NCBI RefSeq assembly: GCF_000684975.1
Contig: NZ_BAXZ01000044.1
Span: 1-14,348 of the forward strand
Length of the DNA: 14,348 bases
Direction of reading: 5' to 3'
Origin: Paraburkholderia acidipaludis NBRC 101816
Lineage (GTDB): Bacteria > Pseudomonadota > Gammaproteobacteria > Burkholderiales > Burkholderiaceae
The notes under the pieces were generated by a model, which saw nothing but the letters and a program-made list of their open reading frames with translations, was not told where the DNA came from and searched no databases. Shown piece by piece: positions 1-6,601 of the stretch (the first letter of the stretch is position 1; every line of letters starts with the position of its first letter). Made by a program: the position numbers and the translations under genes.

Positions 1-53
1 AACCGGCATGAAATATCGAAAAAAGAAAGCCGACCACCAGAACCCCAAACCGC

Positions 54-1481
54 TCAGGGCGATATCTCATCCAGCAACCGCGAGCGCGTGGAAATGCCGA
101 ACTGCGCGATCAGCGCCGCCGCAACCAGAAACCCGCAGATCAGCATCAGCGACCAGAACACGCCGATCACCGGAATAAGCGGGGCAATCGCAAACATGCC
201 GATGCCGCCGCCCAGGTGGCCCAGTCCGTCGACGATCGCGAAGCCCGTGGTGCGCGCGCGGGTCGGGTAGTTTTCGATCGACCACGTATAGGCGATGGGC
301 ACCCACACGTTGAAGCCGAAGAAGACAATGATCGAGCCGAGTATCGCGAGCCAGAAGTTATCGCCGCCAAACGAGATCAGGATGCCGCCCGCCAGCGTGA
401 TGAGGGCGGCCAGCGGCGTCCAGCGCTTGCGCTCCATCCGTTCGCCGAACGCATAGGCGACGATGGCGCACAGCACGAAGCCGAACGTGCCCATGGCCGT
501 GATAAGGCCGGCTTCGGGCGGCGGGAAATGCAGGGCCGTGAGCAGCGTCGTAAAGCCGGCCGCGAACGAATAGACCGTGATATAGGCGAGAAACCACATC
601 GCCGTCAGCAGCAGCGTGCGGTTGCGATAGACCGCGTTGCGGAAGATCGCGCCGAACGGCATCGCTTCGTCCTTCGGCGGCAAGGGCGGAATCTGCTCGG
701 GCACGGGCGGCAGCGGGTTGATCGCGTGCGCGCGCGTTTCCATTTCGGCGACCACCTGTTCGGCCTCCTGCAAACGGCCGCGCGAAACGAGCCAGCGCGG
801 CGACTCGGGCAACTGGAAGCGCAGCGCCACGCCGACGAGCGCAAGCGCGCCGCCGATCAGGTACATCACGCGCCAGCCGTATTCGAAGTCCTTGCTGGCC
901 AGCGCGAACGGCAGGCCGAGCGGCAGCGGTGTGGAGGGCGTGGTGAGCCACAGGCCGAGCCAGATGCCGAGCACCGCGCCGATCGCCGAAAAGATGAAGA
1001 TCATCGACGTATAGCGGGCGCGCCCGCCGCTCGGCGCCAGTTCGCCGATATAGGTGTTGACGATCGCGAGGTCGGCACCGATGCCGATGCCCGTGAACGC
1101 GCGCGCCGCGACGAAGGTGCCATACGAGTGCGCCACGGCAGTGATGGCCGAGCCGATGCCGGTGAGGATCATCGTCACGAGCAGCAGGTCGCGCCGGCCC
1201 ATGCGGTCGGCCAGCGGGCTCAGCAGCAGCGTGCCGACCACGTAGCCCGCGAGATTGAGCAGCACGGGCAGGCCGATGTAGCCGCCCGCGCTCTCCGGCG
1301 TGCAGCCGGGCACGAGCGCGATGCAGGTCTGGATGAACGAGACGTTGATGTCGAAGATATCGTAGAAGGTGAACAGGAAACCGATGCCGATGATGAGCGC
1401 GAAAAGGCGCGGCATCGTCCAGTTCGGAATCCGGTCGAGCCGGGCAAGCAACAGCCCGGCGGTGCGGTCGTTGGGGGGCAT
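54..1481 (-). CDS. MFS transporter, probable tetronate (threonate/erythronate) uptake permease
   Basis: This is a 475-residue inner-membrane major facilitator of about 12 helices. Visible marks are the motif A-like loop PLADRMGRRDLL after helix 2, the sugar-porter-like PESPRWL before the central cytoplasmic loop, a proline-rich central loop (PPVPEQIPPLPPKDE) and a second-half motif GERMERKRW. The start is placed at 1481, not at the upstream in-frame start at 1562, because GAGGAG (1489-1494) sits 7 nt before this ATG and the extra 27 residues are charged and unlike a membrane protein start. The gene is divergent from ltnD across a 322-nt regulatory region. Uptake of L-threonate, D-erythronate or a related sugar acid is inferred from that context; the family alone gives only a proton-coupled solute symporter. 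No terminator is visible in the 53 nt after the stop. Confidence 0.85.
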   Translation of the reverse strand: MPPNDRTAGLLLARLDRIPNWTMPRLFALIIGIGFLFTFYDIFDINVSFIQTCIALVPGCTPESAGGYIGLPVLLNLAGYVVGTLLLSPLADRMGRRDLLLVTMILTGIGSAITAVAHSYGTFVAARAFTGIGIGADLAIVNTYIGELAPSGGRARYTSMIFIFSAIGAVLGIWLGLWLTTPSTPLPLGLPFALASKDFEYGWRVMYLIGGALALVGVALRFQLPESPRWLVSRGRLQEAEQVVAEMETRAHAINPLPPVPEQIPPLPPKDEAMPFGAIFRNAVYRNRTLLLTAMWFLAYITVYSFAAGFTTLLTALHFPPPEAGLITAMGTFGFVLCAIVAYAFGERMERKRWTPLAALITLAGGILISFGGDNFWLAILGSIIVFFGFNVWVPIAYTWSIENYPTRARTTGFAIVDGLGHLGGGIGMFAIAPLIPVIGVFWSLMLICGFLVAAALIAQFGISTRSRLLDEISP

Positions 1482-1488
1482 GCTGTGT

Positions 1489-1494
1489 CTCCTC
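1489..1494 (-). promoter_or_regulatory. Ribosome binding site fixing the MFS start
   Basis: GAGGAG on the minus strand lies 7 nt upstream of the ATG at 1481. It decides that start over the in-frame upstream codon at 1562. Confidence 0.7.
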
Positions 1495-1597
1495 TTGTTC
1501 CTCTTGTGAATGCGGTCGGGCTCGTGCGGCCCGTTTTTTCCGCCCGGCGCGTCCGGCGACACCGGGCCGATGTCTCGATGAATGGCCGGTGAATGAA

Positions 1598-1612
1598 TTT
1601 ACGAATAGTAAA
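1598..1612. promoter_or_regulatory. Candidate operator 1: perfect inverted repeat TTTAC-N5-GTAAA
   Basis: The arms TTTAC (1598-1602) and GTAAA (1608-1612) are perfectly complementary around a 5-nt spacer. The site lies in the AT-rich island between the MFS gene and ltnD. A second, similar site is centred exactly 20 bp away, about two helical turns, and both copies are preceded by AATGAATTT. This arrangement suits a dimeric repressor or activator bound twice on one DNA face. The regulator family cannot be named from the sequence. Confidence 0.45.
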
Positions 1613-1615
1613 ATG

Positions 1616-1634
1616 AATTTCAGATAGTGGAATT
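1616..1634. promoter_or_regulatory. Candidate operator 2: imperfect 19-bp inverted repeat
   Basis: AATTTCAGATAGTGGAATT is symmetric around position 1625. The outer AATT/AATT and the CA/TG pairs match, and the two innermost pairs plus one T-G pair do not. Its core TTTCA-N5-TGGAA has the same geometry as the site centred 20 bp to the left. AATGAATTT occurs at 1592-1600 and 1612-1620, so the two sites are also a direct repeat with a 20-bp period. Confidence 0.4.
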
Positions 1635-1643
1635 GAAGTAAAC

Positions 1644-1694
1644 CCGAAGGGAGCCGAAGCGGCAGGTTTTCCGCTCTGCGGGTTTTCCCTTCGG
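1644..1694. repeat. 9-bp perfect inverted repeat with nested stems
   Basis: CCGAAGGGA (1644-1652) is exactly complementary to TCCCTTCGG (1686-1694) across 33 nt. Inside lie a 5-bp stem (AGCGG 1658-1662 with CCGCT 1671-1675) and an alternative CCGC-TCT-GCGG stem (1671-1681), which cannot form together. It may be a DNA looping site or, if transcription starts upstream of it, a structured leader. No T-tract follows, so it is not a standard terminator. Confidence 0.3.
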
Positions 1695-1803
1695 CAGCGA
1701 GCCTCGGCGTTAATTTGTATGATGACCGGATACGGCGGCGCGGCGCCACGCGCACGGGTCCTGACTGAGCGCCCGAATTTCTTACGCACTTCGAAGGATT
1801 GTC

Positions 1804-2694
1804 ATGTCACGACAGGTTGGAGTCATCGGTCTTGGTGCAATGGGGCTGGGCGTCGCGCGTTCGCTGCTGCGCGCCGGTTTTCGCGTGCACGCCTGCGACG
1901 TGCGCGAGAGCGTGCTGGACGCATTCGCGGCCGAGGGCGGCATGCGTTGCGCGACGCCTGCCGAACTCGGCGCGCACTGCGAGGTGGTGGTCACGCTCGT
2001 CGTCAATGCGGCGCAGACGGAAAGCGTGCTGTTCGGCGAGCACGGCGCCGTTGCCGCCATGCGGCCTGGCGCGGTGGTGATTTCGAGCGCGACGGTCGCG
2101 CCGGAATTCGCCGCGCAGCTTGGCGCGCGCGTGGAGGCGGCTGGTCTGCTGATGCTGGACGCGCCCGTTTCGGGTGGCGCCGCGCGCGCCGCATCGGGCG
2201 AGATGACGATGATGACCTCGGGGCCCGCGGCGGCCTACGCGGCCTGCGAGGACGTACTCGCGGCGATGGCGGGCAAGGTCTATCGTCTGGGTGAAACGTA
2301 TGGCGCGGGCTCGAAGGTCAAGATCATCAACCAACTGCTCGCGGGCGTGCATATCGCAGCCGCCGCCGAAGCGATGGCGCTGGGCTTGCGCGAAGGCGTC
2401 GATCCGGATGCGCTGTACGACGTAATCACGCATAGCGCCGGCAATTCGTGGATGTTCGAGAATCGCGTGCCGCATATTCTGAACGGCGACTACACGCCGC
2501 TTTCGGCTGTCGACATCTTCGTGAAGGATCTGGGCCTCGTGCTCGATACGGCGCGCGCGAGCAAATTTCCGCTGCCGCTCTCGGCCGCCGCGCATCAGAT
2601 GTTCATGAACGCGTCGAGTTCGGGCCACGGCGGCGAGGACGATGCGGCCGTCGTCAAGATTTTCCCGGGCATCACGCTGCCCGCTGGCCGTTGA
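1804..2694 (+). CDS. ltnD: L-threonate dehydrogenase (HIBADH-family NAD-dependent oxidoreductase)
   Basis: LtnD oxidises L-threonate to 2-oxo-tetronate with NAD+ in the cytoplasm, the entry step for L-threonate. The 296-residue protein has the beta-hydroxyacid dehydrogenase layout. The Rossmann glycine motif G9-L-G11-A-M-G14 is followed by the substrate-binding DAPVSGG (119-125), the catalytic segment GAGSKVKIINQ (167-177) with K173 as the expected catalytic lysine, and KDLGL (241-245) in the C-terminal helical domain. The length is normal for the family. The start is supported by AAGGA 5 nt upstream. It is the first gene of the rightward operon, 16 nt before otnK. The HIBADH family also includes tartronate-semialdehyde and hydroxyisobutyrate dehydrogenases; the next gene being a DUF1537 kinase, plus OtnC and OtnI, makes L-threonate the best substrate. 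Confidence 0.88.
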   Translation: MSRQVGVIGLGAMGLGVARSLLRAGFRVHACDVRESVLDAFAAEGGMRCATPAELGAHCEVVVTLVVNAAQTESVLFGEHGAVAAMRPGAVVISSATVAPEFAAQLGARVEAAGLLMLDAPVSGGAARAASGEMTMMTSGPAAAYAACEDVLAAMAGKVYRLGETYGAGSKVKIINQLLAGVHIAAAAEAMALGLREGVDPDALYDVITHSAGNSWMFENRVPHILNGDYTPLSAVDIFVKDLGLVLDTARASKFPLPLSAAAHQMFMNASSSGHGGEDDAAVVKIFPGITLPAGR

Positions 2695-2710
2695 ATGCAC
2701 GAGCGCCGTC

Positions 2711-4006
2711 ATGAATTCCACTATCGCCACCGCCCGTCCGCTGCTTGGCTGCATTGCCGACGATTTCACCGGCGCGACCGATCTCGCCAACATGCTCGTC
2801 AAGAGCGGGATGCGCACCGTGCAGACCATCGGCGTGCCCGCGCCCGGCGCGCGGATCGATGCCGACGCGATCGTCGTCGCGCTGAAGTCGCGCACGATTC
2901 CCGCCGGCGAGGCGGTCGCGCAGTCGCTTGCCGCGCTCGCCTGGCTGCGCGAGCAGGGCTGCCGCCAGTTTTTCTTTAAGTACTGCTCAACATTCGATTC
3001 GACCGATGCGGGTAACATCGGTCCGGTTGCCGATGCGTTGGCCGACGCGCTTGGCGAGCCAGCAGCCTTGTCGATCGCATGCCCCGCGTTTCCGGAAAAC
3101 GGCCGCACCGTCTATCGCGGCCATCTCTTCGTCGGCGACATGTTGCTCAACGAGTCGGGCATGGAGAACCATCCGCTCACGCCGATGAAGGACGCGAACC
3201 TCGTGCGCGTGCTGCAGCGGCAAACCGCTTCGAAGGTCGGCCTCGTTCGCTACGATGCGATCGCACGCGGCGCGGCGGCGGTGCGCGAGGTCTTCGTGCA
3301 GCTGCGCGCCGAAGGGGTGCGCTTCGCGATTGCCGACGCGCTCACGGATGCGGATCTGTACGTGCTGGGCGAAGCGTGCGCCGATCACGCGCTGATCACA
3401 GGGGGATCCGGCATCGCCCTCGGCCTGCCTGCAAACTTTCGCCGCGCCGGACTGCTGCCCGAACGCGGCGACGCGGCGCGGCTGCCGGACATTGCCGGCT
3501 GCTCAGCCGTGCTGGCCGGCAGCGCCTCGAAAGCGACGAATGCCCAGGTCGCGGCGTGGCGCGCGGCGCGCGCCGCGTTTCGCGTCGATCCGCTGGCGGC
3601 GGCGCGCGGCGAGCCGGTGGTTCAAGCCGCGCTCGCGTTCGCGCGGGAGCATTTGCCCGAGCCGGTGCTGATCTACGCCACTGCCTCGCCCGACGAAGTG
3701 ACGGCCGTTCAGCAACAGCTCGGCGCGCAAGCGGCCGGCGCGCTCGTCGAAGCGACGCTCGCCGAAATCGCGCGCGGGTTGTTCGCGCTCGGCGTGCGCA
3801 AGTTCGTCGTTGCGGGCGGCGAGACGTCGGGCGCGGTGGTTCAGGCGCTCGACGTGAAGGCTTTGCAGATCGGCGCGCAGATCGATCCGGGCGTGCCCGC
3901 CACGGCGACGCTCGACGGCTCGATGGGCCTTGCGCTCAAGTCGGGCAACTTCGGCGCGACCGACTTCTTCGAAAAGGCGCTGCAACGGCTGGAGAACCGC
4001 GCATGA
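2711..4006 (+). CDS. otnK: 3-oxo-tetronate kinase (DUF1537 family)
   Basis: OtnK phosphorylates 3-oxo-tetronate with ATP to 3-oxo-tetronate 4-phosphate. The family, formerly DUF1537, was shown to be a kinase group for acid sugars. The 431-residue protein begins with the N-terminal signature ADDFTGATD (16-24), followed by KYCSTFDST (90-98), a glycine-rich GGSGIALGLP (231-240), and the C-terminal nucleotide-domain motifs GGETSG (369-374) and KSGNFG (410-415). The ATG at 2711 is chosen because LLGCIADDF then starts near residue 11 as usual; the frame extends upstream to 2642 only inside ltnD. Shine-Dalgarno complementarity is poor, so translation may depend on coupling to ltnD, which ends 16 nt before. 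The stop overlaps the otnC start in ATGA. Confidence 0.92.
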   Translation: MNSTIATARPLLGCIADDFTGATDLANMLVKSGMRTVQTIGVPAPGARIDADAIVVALKSRTIPAGEAVAQSLAALAWLREQGCRQFFFKYCSTFDSTDAGNIGPVADALADALGEPAALSIACPAFPENGRTVYRGHLFVGDMLLNESGMENHPLTPMKDANLVRVLQRQTASKVGLVRYDAIARGAAAVREVFVQLRAEGVRFAIADALTDADLYVLGEACADHALITGGSGIALGLPANFRRAGLLPERGDAARLPDIAGCSAVLAGSASKATNAQVAAWRAARAAFRVDPLAAARGEPVVQAALAFAREHLPEPVLIYATASPDEVTAVQQQLGAQAAGALVEATLAEIARGLFALGVRKFVVAGGETSGAVVQALDVKALQIGAQIDPGVPATATLDGSMGLALKSGNFGATDFFEKALQRLENRA

Positions 4007-4641
4007 GCCCCGAAGCTACGCTGCGCGAAACGATCTGCGCCGTGGGCGCCAGCCTCTATGCGCGCGGCCATGCCGTCGGCACTGCCGGCAACATCAGCGC
4101 GAAGCTCGACGACGGCTGGCTCATCACGCCCACCGACGCGTGCCTCGGCCGGCTCGATCCGGCGCAGATCGCGAAGGTGGATCTGGCCGGGCAGACCGTT
4201 TCCGGCGGCAAGCCTTCGAAGACGCTTGCATTGCATCGCGGCATCTATGCGCGCAACGCCGAGGCACACGGCATCGTGCATACGCATTCGACGCATCTCG
4301 TCGCGCTGACGCTGGCGGGCGTGTGGCGCGACACCGACGTGCTGCCGCCCATTACGCCGTACTACGTCATGAAGGTCGGCCACATTCCGCTGATTCGCTA
4401 CCGCCGCCCCGGCGATCCGCAGGTGGCCGACGAAGTGGCGGCGCTCGCCGGGCGCGTGCGCGGCGTGCTGCTCGAACGGCTCGGCCCGGTGGTCTGGGCG
4501 CCCACTGTCGAACAGGCTTCTGCGGTGCTCGAGGAACTCGAAGAGACCGCGCGCCTGTGGCTCATGACGAACCCGAAACCCGAGCCGCTGGATGAGGCGG
4601 CGCTCGACGACCTGCGGCGCAATTTCGGCGCGCGCTGGTGA
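4003..4641 (+). CDS. otnC: 3-oxo-tetronate 4-phosphate decarboxylase (class II aldolase fold), with altered active-site residues
   Basis: OtnC converts 3-oxo-tetronate 4-phosphate to dihydroxyacetone phosphate and CO2. The 212-residue protein shows the class II aldolase/adducin features GTAGNIS (26-32), LITPTDACLG (40-49), and the metal-binding HTHSTH with H93 and H95. The start at 4003 overlaps the otnK stop by ATGA, implying translational coupling; a longer frame running back to 3079 lies antiparallel in sense to no feature and is a shadow of otnK. Two positions are odd. After PSK the usual acidic residue is T74 (PSKT instead of the PSKE I recall in E. coli YgbL), and the usual NHG third metal histidine is replaced in ERLGPVV, where L160 takes its place. 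From memory, related Burkholderiaceae proteins may share this, so it may be a clade trait rather than damage. Confidence 0.85.
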   Translation: MSPEATLRETICAVGASLYARGHAVGTAGNISAKLDDGWLITPTDACLGRLDPAQIAKVDLAGQTVSGGKPSKTLALHRGIYARNAEAHGIVHTHSTHLVALTLAGVWRDTDVLPPITPYYVMKVGHIPLIRYRRPGDPQVADEVAALAGRVRGVLLERLGPVVWAPTVEQASAVLEELEETARLWLMTNPKPEPLDEAALDDLRRNFGARW

Positions 4642-4665
4642 CGCACTTTCAACGGAGTCCTATCC

Positions 4666-5442
4666 ATGCCCCGCTTCGCAGCGAATCTCTCGATGCTGTA
4701 CCACGAGCACCCGTTCCTCGACCGCTTCGCCGCCGCCGCGCGTGACGGCTTTCGCGCGGCCGAGTTCCTGTTTCCCTATGAGTACGCGGCCGCCGAAATC
4801 CGCGCGCGCCTCGACGACAACGGTCTCGTGCAGGCGCTTTTCAACGCGCCGCCCGGCGACTGGGCGGCGGGCGAGCGCGGGATCGCGTCGCTGCCGGGGC
4901 GCGAGGACGAGTTTCGCCGCTCGATCGATATCGCGCTCGACTATGCGCGCACGATCGGCAACGACAAGCTGCACGTGATGGCGGGATTCGTCGGGGCCGG
5001 CGCCGACCGCGCGCGGCATCGCGACGCGTATCTGCGCAATCTTGCGTATGCGGCCGATACCGCGCGGCGTGACGGCATCCAGATCCTGATCGAGCCGATC
5101 AATCCGCGCGACATGCCCGGCTACTTCCTGAACCGGCAGGACGACGCGCAGGCGATCTGCCGCGAGATTGGCGCGCCGAATCTGCGCGTGCAGTTCGACT
5201 GCTATCACTGCCAGATCGTGGAAGGCGACCTCGCGACGAAGCTCAAGCGCGACATGGCGGGCATCGGCCATATCCAGATTGCCGGCGTGCCGGAGCGCCA
5301 CGAGCCCGATCTCGGCGAGCTCAACTATCCGTACCTGTTCGCGCTGATCGACTCGCTCGGCTACGCGGGCTGGATCGGCTGCGAATACCGGCCCAAAGCC
5401 GCGACGTCGGCGGGACTCGGATGGCTGCGCCCGTATCTGTGA
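4666..5442 (+). CDS. otnI: 2-oxo-tetronate isomerase (hydroxypyruvate isomerase family)
   Basis: OtnI interconverts 2-oxo-tetronate and 3-oxo-tetronate, linking both dehydrogenases to the kinase. The 258-residue protein is a full-length xylose-isomerase-like TIM barrel of the Hyi type. It starts FAANLSMLYHEHPFLDRF (4-21) and carries the two expected catalytic glutamates, E143 in LIEPINPRDMPGYFL and E240 in GCEYRP. The metal-site set around D178 and H181 (FDCYHCQ), H202 (GHIQIA) and E213 is also intact. The gene lies 24 nt after otnC with CGGAG upstream of the ATG. The family also contains hydroxypyruvate isomerase proper; operon context favours the tetronate role. Confidence 0.88.
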   Translation: MPRFAANLSMLYHEHPFLDRFAAAARDGFRAAEFLFPYEYAAAEIRARLDDNGLVQALFNAPPGDWAAGERGIASLPGREDEFRRSIDIALDYARTIGNDKLHVMAGFVGAGADRARHRDAYLRNLAYAADTARRDGIQILIEPINPRDMPGYFLNRQDDAQAICREIGAPNLRVQFDCYHCQIVEGDLATKLKRDMAGIGHIQIAGVPERHEPDLGELNYPYLFALIDSLGYAGWIGCEYRPKAATSAGLGWLRPYL

Positions 5443-5458
5443 CGGATCGCGCCGAACC

Positions 5459-5476
5459 CCGGATCCTTCGATTCGG
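5459..5476 (+). other. Intercistronic hairpin between otnI and denD
   Basis: CCGGATC (5459-5465) pairs with GATTCGG (5470-5476) over 7 bp including one G-U pair, with a 4-nt CTTC loop. It lies in the 66-nt otnI-denD gap, 32 nt before the denD start, and has no U-tract. It could stabilise or process the polycistronic mRNA, or lower denD expression. That role is inference. Confidence 0.3.
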
Positions 5477-5508
5477 ATGCCTGAACTTCTCACTCTCATG
5501 AGCGGCCT

Positions 5509-6480
5509 ATGAAAGTCCTGATCACTGGCGGCGCCGGCTTCCTGGGCCGGCGCCTCGCAACGAAACTCCTGAGCCTCGGCGAATTGACCGGCCCTTCGGG
5601 GCAGCGCGAGCCCATCGATGAGCTGGTGCTGCTCGACATTGTCGAAGCGGCAGGCTTCGACGACGCGCGCGTGACGACGCTAGTCGGCGACATTGCCGCC
5701 CGCGCGGTCCTCGAGCGCGCGATCGACACGCAAACGCGCGCGATCTTTCATCTGGCCGCCATTGTCAGCGGTCAGGCCGAGGCGGACTTCGAGTTGGGCA
5801 TGCGCATCAACCTCGAAGCGTCGCGCATGCTGCTGGAGGTCTGCCGCGCGCTGGGCCATCGGCCGCGCGTTGTGTTCACGAGCTCCGTGGCCGTGTACGG
5901 CGGCAAGGTGCCCGACGTCGTGCGCGACGACACCGCGCTGAATCCCCAGACGTCATACGGTGCGCAGAAAGCGATTGGCGAACTGCTGCTCTCCGACTAC
6001 TCGCGCCGCGGCTTCGTGGATGGGCGCGCGCTGCGTCTGCCCACGATCAGCGTGCGGCCGGGGCGGCCGAACGCGGCGGCTTCGTCGTTCGCGAGCGGCA
6101 TCATCCGCGAGCCGCTGAACGGCGAGGAGGCGATGTGTCCGGTGCCGCTCGACACCCGTTTGTGGCTGCTTTCGCCGCGCGCGGTGATCGACGCGCTCGT
6201 GATGGGCGGCGAGATCGACGGTGCGGCGCTTGGTGAGCGCCGCACCGTGAATTTGCCGGGGCTTTCGGTCAGCGTTGCGGACATGATCGCGGCGCTGCGC
6301 GAGGTGGCGGGCGACGATGTCGCGGCGAGAATTCGCCACCACATCGATCCGCGCCTGACCGCCATGGTTCGCAGCTGGCCGGGCGAGTGGGACACGTCGC
6401 GTGCGCTTGCGCTTGGCTTCACGGGCGATGCCACGTTTGCCGACGTGATTCGCGCTTACATCGCGGACGAGAAGCGCTGA
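5509..6480 (+). CDS. denD: D-erythronate dehydrogenase (extended SDR / epimerase family)
   Basis: DenD oxidises D-erythronate with NAD+ to 2-oxo-tetronate, giving the locus a second entry point. The 323-residue protein is an extended short-chain dehydrogenase/reductase. It has the NAD motif TGGAGFLG (6-13), an acidic residue ending strand 2 in LVLLDIVE (D43), HLAAIVSG (81-88), the serine motif FTSSVAVYGG (123-132), and the catalytic Y150-x3-K154 pair in SYGAQKAIGE. The C-terminal substrate domain is complete. The gene ends the tetronate operon, 66 nt after otnI; Shine-Dalgarno complementarity before the ATG is weak. The fold is shared with many sugar epimerases, so the name rests on both the sequence and linkage to otnK, otnC and otnI. 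Confidence 0.85.
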   Translation: MKVLITGGAGFLGRRLATKLLSLGELTGPSGQREPIDELVLLDIVEAAGFDDARVTTLVGDIAARAVLERAIDTQTRAIFHLAAIVSGQAEADFELGMRINLEASRMLLEVCRALGHRPRVVFTSSVAVYGGKVPDVVRDDTALNPQTSYGAQKAIGELLLSDYSRRGFVDGRALRLPTISVRPGRPNAAASSFASGIIREPLNGEEAMCPVPLDTRLWLLSPRAVIDALVMGGEIDGAALGERRTVNLPGLSVSVADMIAALREVAGDDVAARIRHHIDPRLTAMVRSWPGEWDTSRALALGFTGDATFADVIRAYIADEKR

Positions 6481-6541
6481 TTGCGGCCGATCGCGCGCCG
6501 CCGATATACGCATAGGCACGATCGATAGCAGAAACGATTCT

Positions 6542-6570
6542 TTGACGCTGCATGGGCCATTGCGCATCAT
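6542..6570 (+). promoter_or_regulatory. Candidate sigma-70 promoter of the SsuA-like gene
   Basis: TTGACG (6542-6547, five of six consensus bases) is followed after exactly 17 nt by CATCAT (6565-6570, four of six). Initiation would fall near 6577, leaving a leader of about 25 nt before the ATG at 6602. This implies transcription separate from the tetronate operon, which ends at 6480. Confidence 0.5.
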
Positions 6571-6575
6571 GCGCA
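6561..6575. promoter_or_regulatory. 15-bp palindrome over the -10, candidate operator
   Basis: TGCGCAT-C-ATGCGCA has perfect 7-bp arms around one central base. It covers the proposed -10 hexamer and the expected start point of the SsuA-like gene, a position where a dimeric repressor would block initiation. The protein that binds it is unknown. Confidence 0.45.
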
Positions 6576-6601
6576 TTCGTTCCTGTGTCGATATCCGTCC
6601 T

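Larger units (their letters stand above)
1482..1803. promoter_or_regulatory. Divergent promoter/operator region between the MFS gene and ltnD
   Basis: This 322-nt non-coding stretch separates the leftward transporter from the rightward tetronate operon. It contains an AT-rich island (about 1590-1642) with two inverted repeats 20 bp apart, then an interrupted inverted repeat at 1644-1694, a weak rightward -10 candidate TATGAT (1718-1723) without a clear -35, and the ltnD ribosome binding site (AAGGA, 5 nt before its ATG). Long frames cross the region, but they are shadows of neighbouring genes and have no ribosome binding site. A shared control region for uptake and catabolism is an inference from the divergent layout. 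Confidence 0.6.

Noticed and set aside
216..1592. Long plus-strand open frame (458 codons) across the MFS gene
   Set aside because: It is antisense to the MFS coding sequence. Its product is Arg/Glu/Asp/Ala-rich with no domain, as expected from the reverse frame of GC-rich DNA, and it has no ribosome binding site.
1807..3108. Long minus-strand frame opposite ltnD and otnK
   Set aside because: The encoded protein is compositionally biased and without motifs, while both plus-strand genes are complete and recognisable.
3079..4002. Upstream extension of the otnC frame inside otnK
   Set aside because: The extension reads as arginine-rich low-complexity sequence, while otnK is well conserved in the overlapping frame. 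The ATGA overlap at 4003 gives the natural otnC start.
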